Shown here: in pieces, positions 57,640-64,000 of the stretch
Numbering within the stretch: position 1 is the stretch's first letter
Layout: every line of letters begins with the position of its first letter
NCBI GenBank assembly: GCA_037074705.1
Contig: CM073590.1
Coordinates: forward strand, 239,536,101-239,600,100
DNA length: 64,000 nt
Reading direction: 5' to 3'
DNA from: Zhengitettix transpicula
Lineage: Eukaryota > Arthropoda > Insecta > Orthoptera > Tetrigidae
Notes under the pieces: generated by a model
The model's input: the letters and a program-made list of their open reading frames with translations, nothing else
Told to the model about the DNA's origin: nothing
The model's database searches: none
Program-made: the position numbers and the translations under genes

Positions 57640-59215
57640 TTCACCCCCGACCACTCCCGCTTCGGGGACTTAAACGGTCAAGTTTAATGTAATAATTAAA
57701 CTCAGTGACAATCCTGATAGTTTCTGGTTTATTTTTATCTAATGCTACTTCCACGCCAACCCTTAAGAGTGTACCCTTCCGAGTCCGAAAGGGGTTGAAA
57801 TTATACACAGAGAACATGTAGGGAAATTTTGTTAATCTAATTCATCCCTAAATATATTTAATTGACGAAAAAACAACCGGTCAACTCATCCCAACCCAGC
57901 CGATACCCGCGCGTTGTCCAGATTGTCATAAATAAATTCAGCAACATCCATTACCTTCGATTTGACTCGAATCTCGGTTGTTTTCCCGTTATTTTCAAGG
58001 AAATTAATTAAACTCAGTGACAATCCGGATAGTTTCTGGTTTCTTTTTATGTAATGCTACTTCACGCCCACCCTTAAGGGTGCACCCTTATGAGTTCGAA
58101 TGGGGTTGAAATTATACACAGAGAACATGTAGGGAAATTTTATTAATATAATTCATCCCGAAATATATTTAATTGACGAAAAAACAACCGGTCAACTCAT
58201 CCCAACCCAGCCGATACCCGCGCGTTGTCCAGATTGTCATAAATAAATAAAGCAACATCCATTACCTTCGATTTGACTCGAATCTCGGTTGTTTTCCCGT
58301 TATTTTCAAGGAAATTAATTAAACTCAGTGACAATCCCGATAGTTTCTGGTTTCTTTTTATGTAATGCTACTTCACGCCCACCCTTAATGGTGCACCCTT
58401 ATGAGTCCGAAAGAGGTTGAAATTATTCACAAAGAACATGTAGGGAAATTTTATTAATCTAATTCATCCCTAAATATATTTAATTGACGCAAAAAACAGC
58501 CGGTCAACTCATCCCAACCCAGCCGATACCCGCGCGTTGTCCAGATTGTCGTAAATAAATTCAGGACATCCATGATCTTCGATTTGACTCGAATCTCGGT
58601 TGTTTTCCCGTTATTTTCAAGGAAATTCCCTCCAGCCCCACCCCTATAATGGTGCACCCTTCCGAGTCCGAAAGGGGTTGAAATTATACACAGAGAACAT
58701 GTAGGGAAATTTTATTAATATAATTCATCACGAAATATATTTAATTGACGAAAAAACAACCGGTCAACTCATCCCAACCCAGCCGATACCCGCGCGTTGT
58801 CCAGATTGTCATAAATAAATTCAGCAACATCCATTACCTTCGATTTGACTCGAATCTCGGTTGTTTTCCCGTTATTTTCAAGGAAATTAATTAAACTCAG
58901 TGACAATCCCGATAGTTTCTGGTTTCTTTTTATGTAATGCTACTTCACGCCCACCCTTAATGGTGCACCCTTATGAGTCCGAAAGAGGTTGAAATTATTC
59001 ACAAAGAACATGTAGGGAAATTTTATTAATCTAATTCATCCCTAAATATATTTAATTGACGCAAAAAACAGCCGGTCAACTCATCCCAACCCAGCCGATA
59101 CCCGCGCGTTGTCCAGATTGTCATAAATAAATTCAGGGACATCCATGACCTTCGATTTGACTCGAATCTCGGTTGTTTTCCCGTTATTTTCAAGGAAATT
59201 CCCTCAAGCCCCACC
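57640..59215 (+). repeat. About 310-bp tandem units inside family C array
   Basis: 'AAACTCAGTGACAATCC' recurs near 57700, 58012, 58321 and 58894. 'CCGGTCAACTCATCCCAACC' and 'GATACCCGCGCGTTGTCCAG' recur in every unit, including one where the first block is deleted (58.6 kb). About five units, high identity. Confidence 0.9.
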
Positions 59216-59240
59216 CCTATCATGCCTACGAACAACATAG

Positions 59241-62200
59241 GTAGAAACACCATCAATATCTTGGACCCCTAAAAATTATTATCCGACTAAAATATCGGCT
59301 GTTTTAGCATGTTTAAATATTTCAACCCCTGTGCACCCCCGCTTCTGGGGGTGGTAGACATGTCTCACCCCGACAGTGTTTGTTTCCTGGTCGCAAAGAA
59401 CACGTGTACGAAATTTGGTGAAATTTTCTCCAGCGGTGTAAATTTGTATAACGAACATACAAATATACAAACATACAAACATACATACACTCTTTTTTAT
59501 AAGTATAAAAAGCAATGGTTCTGAAACACTTTTATTTTTGACTAAACGTCGTTATTAATGGAAACAACATCGGTTAAAATAGTATGAACAACACCACCCC
59601 TAAATCTGCTACTTTCCCGTGGTGGAAAGGGTTGAATTTTTACTCATATCATATCATATCATATCATAACGTCAATGGTCCCGGAATTTATTTATTCCAC
59701 GCTAATATCGATGATTTAACATGTTAGAAATTTTCCATCCCATCCATTCCCGCCCTTTGGGGCTAAATGGCCAATTTGATGCTATAATTGAACTGGATGA
59801 CATCCATAACATTGGATTTGACTCCAATCTCGGTTGTATTCACGTTATTTTATTGCAGCGTTCCCCCACCCAACACCTAAAAGTGCTCTACTGATAATCC
59901 TGACCCGCTTCTGGGGGTGGTAGACGCGTCTGACCCCGACAGTGTTGTTTTCCTGGTCGCAAAGAACCCGTGTACGAAATTTGGTGAAATTTGCTCCAGC
60001 GGTGTAGATTTGTATTCTCCACCCCAAACGCTAGGGGTGCTCTTTCGCCAGGGTGTAGAGGTTGAAAATTATATTCAGATATCATCAGTGGAAAGACTAT
60101 AAATATCTTTGACCCCTAAAAATATTTATCCGACTGAAATATCGACTGTTTTAGCATGTTCAAATATTTCCACCCCCGTCCACCCCCGCTTCTGAGGGTG
60201 GTAGGCGCGTCTCACCCCGACAGTGTTTGTTTCCTGGTCGCAAAGAACACGTGCACGAAATTTGGTGAAATTTTAACCACCGGTATAGATTTGTATTCTC
60301 CACCCCAAGCGCTAGGGGTGCTCTTTCCCCAGGGTGTGGGGGATGAAAATTATCTTCAGAAAACATCGGTAGAAACACCATCAATATCTTGGACCCCTAA
60401 AAATTATTATCCGACTAAAATATCGGCTGTTTTAGCATGTTTAAATATTTCAACCCCTGTGCACCCCCGCTTCTGGGGGTGGTAGACATGTCTCACCCCG
60501 ACAGTGTTTGTTTCCTGGTCGCAAAGAACACGTGTACGAAATTTGGTGAAATTTTCTCCAGCGGTGTAAATTTGTATAACGAACATACAAATATACAAAC
60601 ATACAAACATACATACACTCTTTTTTATAAGTATAAAAAGCAATGGTTCTGAAACACTTTTATTTTTGACTAAACGTCGTTATTAATGGAAACAACATCG
60701 GTTAAAATAGTATGAACAACACCACCCCTAAATCTGCTACTTTCCCGTGGTGGAAAGGGTTGAATTTTTACTCATATCATATCGGTAGAAACACTATCAA
60801 TCTAGTTTACCCATAAACACATAACATTTTGGCAGTTTTAGAATAATAGACAATTCTCACCCCCAGCCCTAAGCAAGCTCACCACTAATGTCTAAAGGGA
60901 TTTATATTTTCAACAACATCCGTTGAAATACTATTCACGTAATTCTCCTCCAAGAACGCGCAAGAACTGACTATTTATCTTTCCTTCCAACCCCCACACT
61001 TTCGGGTTAAATGGGCAATTAAAAATATTTATCCGAAGTAAACTCACTGACATCCATAACCTTCGATTTGACTCCAAACTCGGTTGTATTCGCGTTATTT
61101 TTCTGTAAAGCAACTCCACCCCAAACCCTAAGGGTGCCCTTTTCCCAGGGCGTAGGAGATTAAACGTAGTTATTAATGGAAACAACATCGGTTAAAATAG
61201 TATGAACAACACCACCCCTAAATCTGCTACTTTCCCGTGGTGGAAAGGGTTGAATTTTTACTCATATCACATCGGTAGAAACACTATCAATCTAGTCTTC
61301 CCTTCCAACCCCCACCCTTTCGGGTTAAATGGGCAATTAAAAAAATTTATCCGAAGTAAACTCACTGACATCCATAACCTTTCGATTTGACTCCAAACTC
61401 GGTTGTATTCGCGTTATTTTTCTGTAAAGCAACTCCACCCCAAACCCTAAGGGTGCCCTTTTCCCAGGGCGTAGGAGATGAATATTATATTCAGATAACA
61501 TCGGTAGAAACACAATCAATATCTCTGACCCCGAAAATATTTATCCAAATGTAATACCTGCTGTTTTAGCATGTTTAAGTATTTCAACCCCCGTCCACCC
61601 CCGCTTCTGGGGTTGGTAGACGCGTCTCACCCCGACAGTGTTGTTTTCCTGGTAGCAATGAACCCGTGTACGAAATTTGGTGAAATTTGCTCCAGCGGTG
61701 TAGATTTGTATTCTCCACCCCAAACGCTAGGGGTGCTCTTTCCCCAGGCTGTAGCGGTTGAAAATTATATTCAGATATCATCAGTGGAAAGACTATAAAT
61801 ATCTTTGACCCCTAAAAATATTTATCCGACTGAAATATCGACTGGTTTAGCATGTTCAAATATTTCCACCCCCGTCCACCCCCGCTTCTGGGGGTGGTAG
61901 GCGCGTCTCACCCCGACAGTGTTGTTTTCCTAGTCGCAAAGAACACGTGTACGAAATTTGGTGAAATTTGATCCACCGGTATAGATTTGTATTCTCCACC
62001 CCAAACTCTAAGGGTGCCCTTTTCCCAGGGTGTAGGGGATGAAAATTATATTCAGAAAACATCGGTAGAAACACCATCAATATCTTGGACCCCTAAAAAT
62101 TATTATCCGACTGAAATATCGGCTTTTTTAGCATGTTTAAATATTTCAACCCCCGTGCACCCCCGCTTCTGGGGGTGGTAGGCATGTCTCACCCCGACAG

Positions 62201-62360
62201 TGTTTGTTTCCTGGTCGTAAAGAACACGTGTACGAAATTTGGTGAAATTTTCTCTAACGGTGTAGATTTGTAAAACGAACATACAAATATACAAACATAC
62301 AAACAAACAAACAAACATACAAACAAACATACAAACATACATACACTCTTTTTTATTTAT
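59241..62360 (+). repeat. About 282-bp tandem units inside family C array
   Basis: 'CCCCGACAGTGT' following 'GGTGGTAG' recurs near 59345, 59913, 60193, 60475, 61608, 61890 and 62173, mostly 280-283 bp apart. Blocks ending in ACATACAAAC runs appear at about 59455, 60583 and 62277, so array segments have been copied together with the element's own 3' end. Confidence 0.9.
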
Positions 62361-62491
62361 AAGATTATTCTTCATAGAGGAAATCACTTTCTTACATTAT
62401 CATTTTCACTGCGGTGATGACAACGAGTTTTTTTAAAGTATATTTTGGGTAAATGTGTTCTTTTTTTAAAAAATTGAATTAGGGAAATTTT

Positions 62492-62838
62492 TTGGAAAAA
62501 CCTGCATCAGTTAGGTCGGGTATTTGGTACTTGTCCCACGCCCTTCCCTGGATGGCGGGAGAGGGGTTTGCTGTGGGGTCGCAGCATTCCCCTCACCGTG
62601 CCTTGACCGGTTTAGAAGGCAGCTGGCCGACTACTCCAATAGGTAATAGCGGACAACTCTTCACGTATGGCCAAAGTCTGCGACCTCGGAACACACACCT
62701 CTTAAAACAGTCCGAGGTGCCTCGGCATGTGGGAACCTTAGTTCAAAAAACTAGAGAGTTGTGAAGGCATCCCCAAAGTTAGGCTCCTCCAGAGCTCTCT
62801 GGGAAGGTTCACCTGCGAGAGAATTCTCTCACAGGCTT
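62492..62838 (-). repeat. SINE-like repeat family A, copy A13 (lacks the A-rich end)
   Basis: Begins in mid-consensus ('GGAAAAACCTGCATCAGTTA') and runs to the hairpin end 'CCTGCGAGAGAATTCTCTCACAGG'. A 90-codon frame (62492-62764) overlaps the shared family frame. More diverged than A7. Confidence 0.8.
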
Positions 62839-62876
62839 CCTTGTGTGTGTTTGATTGTCTTTCTTAAAAAATTTTT

Positions 62877-63134
62877 AGGGTAACAGGCAACATGAGAATA
62901 ATCCACGTGGTGGCAACTCCCCTTTAATAGCATAGGAAGGGATTTGAAAGGGGGAATGTGGAAGGGTAGAGGAAGGTAGCCAAGGGTTAACTAGGGCCCC
63001 CGGGCTATATTTTAAGGATCCTGTCTCCGGAATTCGCCTAAAAGTGATTCAGGGAAAACCCTAGAAAGCCTGCCTCAGGTAGGTCGGGCATTGGGCACTT
63101 GTCCCACGTCCTTCCGATAGCGGGAGAGCGGTTT
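62877..63134 (-). repeat. SINE-like repeat family A, copy A14 (truncated)
   Basis: From AGGGTAACAGGCAACATGAG, after a T-run, to 'GCGGGAGAGCGGTTTT'. Same truncation point as A5, and likewise lying about 30-40 nt beyond the hairpin end of another copy. Confidence 0.85.
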
Positions 63135-63750
63135 TGCCTGTCAGTAAGTCAATGATCCAGGTGTAAGAGAAATGTGTCAGTGTCCGTTTAAATCTTACTT
63201 TTGTATTGACAACGTAAAATAGAGTTAACCATGGATATTTATTTCCCATAGTGGTTTAACCGAGGCAGCGTTGCCCCGATATTTCTTCCAGCGACGTGCA
63301 AATACGGTGGCGAGGAAGGAGGAGGAGGAGGAGGAAGGGGAAAAAAACGCACCAAATCGCCGGTTCCGGTGATACGGTACTTAGAGCTTCCGGTCGCTAG
63401 AAATAAAAAAAAAGAGAGAGAGACACACAACCGATTGGAACTGGTTACGCTGTAACCTGCACGCTCCAGCAACTTTTCATTCATCCCACATAAAAGAAAA
63501 AAAAATTGCGTAACTCTTGCACGTGAATGCCTCCCTCTGCAGACGTCCATTTCCAATTATGTTAAGCTTCACCACGTCGAGGTTAGCTTCATGTCCAGGT
63601 CGATCACACTCGTTGGACAAACCTACAGTAGTAGTAGTTGATGTAAATAGAGCGACGGAGGAGCGCGTGGAGGAGCTGTCGTAGGTAGTAAGATGGCCGC
63701 GTTAACTTCCGCAGCTACCAACAGATGGCGTTGTAGACAATTTCTTGTAA
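63135..63750. other. Intergenic, GC-richer, no gene recognised
   Basis: Contains a GAGGAG run (63312-63340) and two ATGGCSG sites (63,692 and 63,724). The 105-codon minus frame at 63,239-63,556 has a proline-rich low-complexity part from the GAGGAG run and is not supported. Confidence 0.4.
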
Positions 63751-63756
63751 TTTTAA

Positions 63757-64000
63757 CTGACAGTCGGCGGATCTAATATTTGTGGTGAAACAAATGATGG
63801 AAAAGTGCTCTGAGCTTGATGTACATCTTCACTTCCTATTCATTGACTTCAAACAAGCCTTTTGAGAGTATAAACAGACAAGAACTATACAGAGTACTGG
63901 AAGAAGTTGGCATATGTGCTAAACTAATAAGACTAATTAGAATAACAATGACAGAGACAAGAGAGGAAAGACCTGATGAAGGAACAAACACGTACCGAAA
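63757..64000 (+). pseudogene. LINE reverse-transcriptase fragment, cut by the window edge
   Basis: Frame reads 'QSADLIFVVKQMMEKCSELD', 'VHLHFLFIDFKQAF', then a one-base frameshift and 'ESINRQELYRVLEEVGICAK', 'LIRLIRITMTETR'. 'DLIFxxKQxxEK' followed by 'FIDFKxAFDSIxR' is the motif 2 to motif A block of LINE reverse transcriptases (here the second Asp after AF is altered by the frameshift). The element may continue beyond 64,000. The same or a similar LINE type could be the source of the fragments at 1-330 and 4.2-4.7 kb. Confidence 0.8.

Larger units (their letters stand above)
57104..62366 (+). repeat. Family C repeat expanded to a 5.3-kb tandem array
   Basis: The left end 'CTAGCTGGGTGCCCGGCGTT' and the right end (ACATACAAAC-rich, then 'CTCTTTTTTATTTATAAGAT') are those of the single 0.68-kb copy at 26,742-27,420. 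In between, internal blocks have multiplied: about 310-bp units at 57.64-59.21 kb, about 282-bp units at 59.3-62.3 kb, and a larger 1,128-bp duplication. Short open frames repeated through it (for example at 59,309 and 60,437) follow the repeat and are not supported as genes. Confidence 0.88.

Noticed and set aside
57640..59215. CRISPR-like or regulatory array
   Set aside because: Units of about 310 bp with no spacer/repeat alternation; eukaryotic tandem repeat.
59279..62387. Repeated 60-109-codon frames on both strands in the family C array
   Set aside because: Follow the repeat units exactly; both strands open; ACATACAAAC tails are translated in them.
47241..64000. N-terminal SLC7 exons upstream of 47,240 on the minus strand
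   Set aside because: Looked for TM1-TM5 signatures (for example GTIIGSGIF-like) and none was recognised; short exons could have been missed.

Overview
The window looks like nuclear DNA of an insect, probably a large, repeat-rich genome. The evidence is AT-rich sequence, GT-AG introns of 0.45-4.4 kb, a mariner transposon, jockey-like and RTE-like LINE remnants, Penelope-like elements and many SINE-like repeats. The species cannot be named from the sequence. No bacterial-type gene or operon is present.

Only one host gene is recognised. It is the 3' half of an SLC7 light-chain amino-acid transporter (LAT / y+LAT type, working with an SLC3/CD98-type heavy chain), on the minus strand from 47,240 down to 35,730. 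Seven exons join in frame with consensus splice sites and cover about TM6 to TM12. They can continue into either of two homologous last exons (37,737-37,912 or 35,730-35,797), which suggests two C-termini. The N-terminal exons were not found in the window and should lie beyond its right edge or in unrecognised short exons.

The rest is a repeat landscape. 0-6.2 kb: LINE remnants on both strands, a possible solo LTR with primer-binding site, and a 38-bp direct repeat pair. 7.9-17.8 kb: copies of a poly(A)-ended SINE-like family (family A) and a broken mariner with intact TIRs and TA duplication. 18.1-19.5 kb: a 33/99-bp minisatellite present in both orientations. 20.3-20.7 kb: tRNA-derived SINE copies head to head. 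26.5-28.7 kb: an inverted duplication in which one arm carries a 679-bp insertion and the other keeps the empty site. 31.9-34.3 kb: a second Penelope family with GIY-YIG remnant. 47.8-50.6 kb: a cluster of family A copies. 49.4-56.9 kb: a cluster of Penelope-like copies with GIY-YIG remnants and inverted terminal repeats, plus simple repeats. 57.1-62.4 kb: a 5.3-kb tandem expansion of the same repeat (family C) that exists as the 0.68-kb insertion at 26.7 kb. The right edge holds another LINE reverse-transcriptase fragment.

The most interesting hidden signal is a recurrent small RNA motif in the ends of the Penelope-like copies: a CUGANGA box, a short hairpin, GAAAC, then GUH, with the flanking 4-nt strands complementary and changing together between copies. 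This is the layout of hammerhead ribozymes with a minimal stem III, reported before in Penelope-like elements. Here several divergent families within 64 kb carry it.
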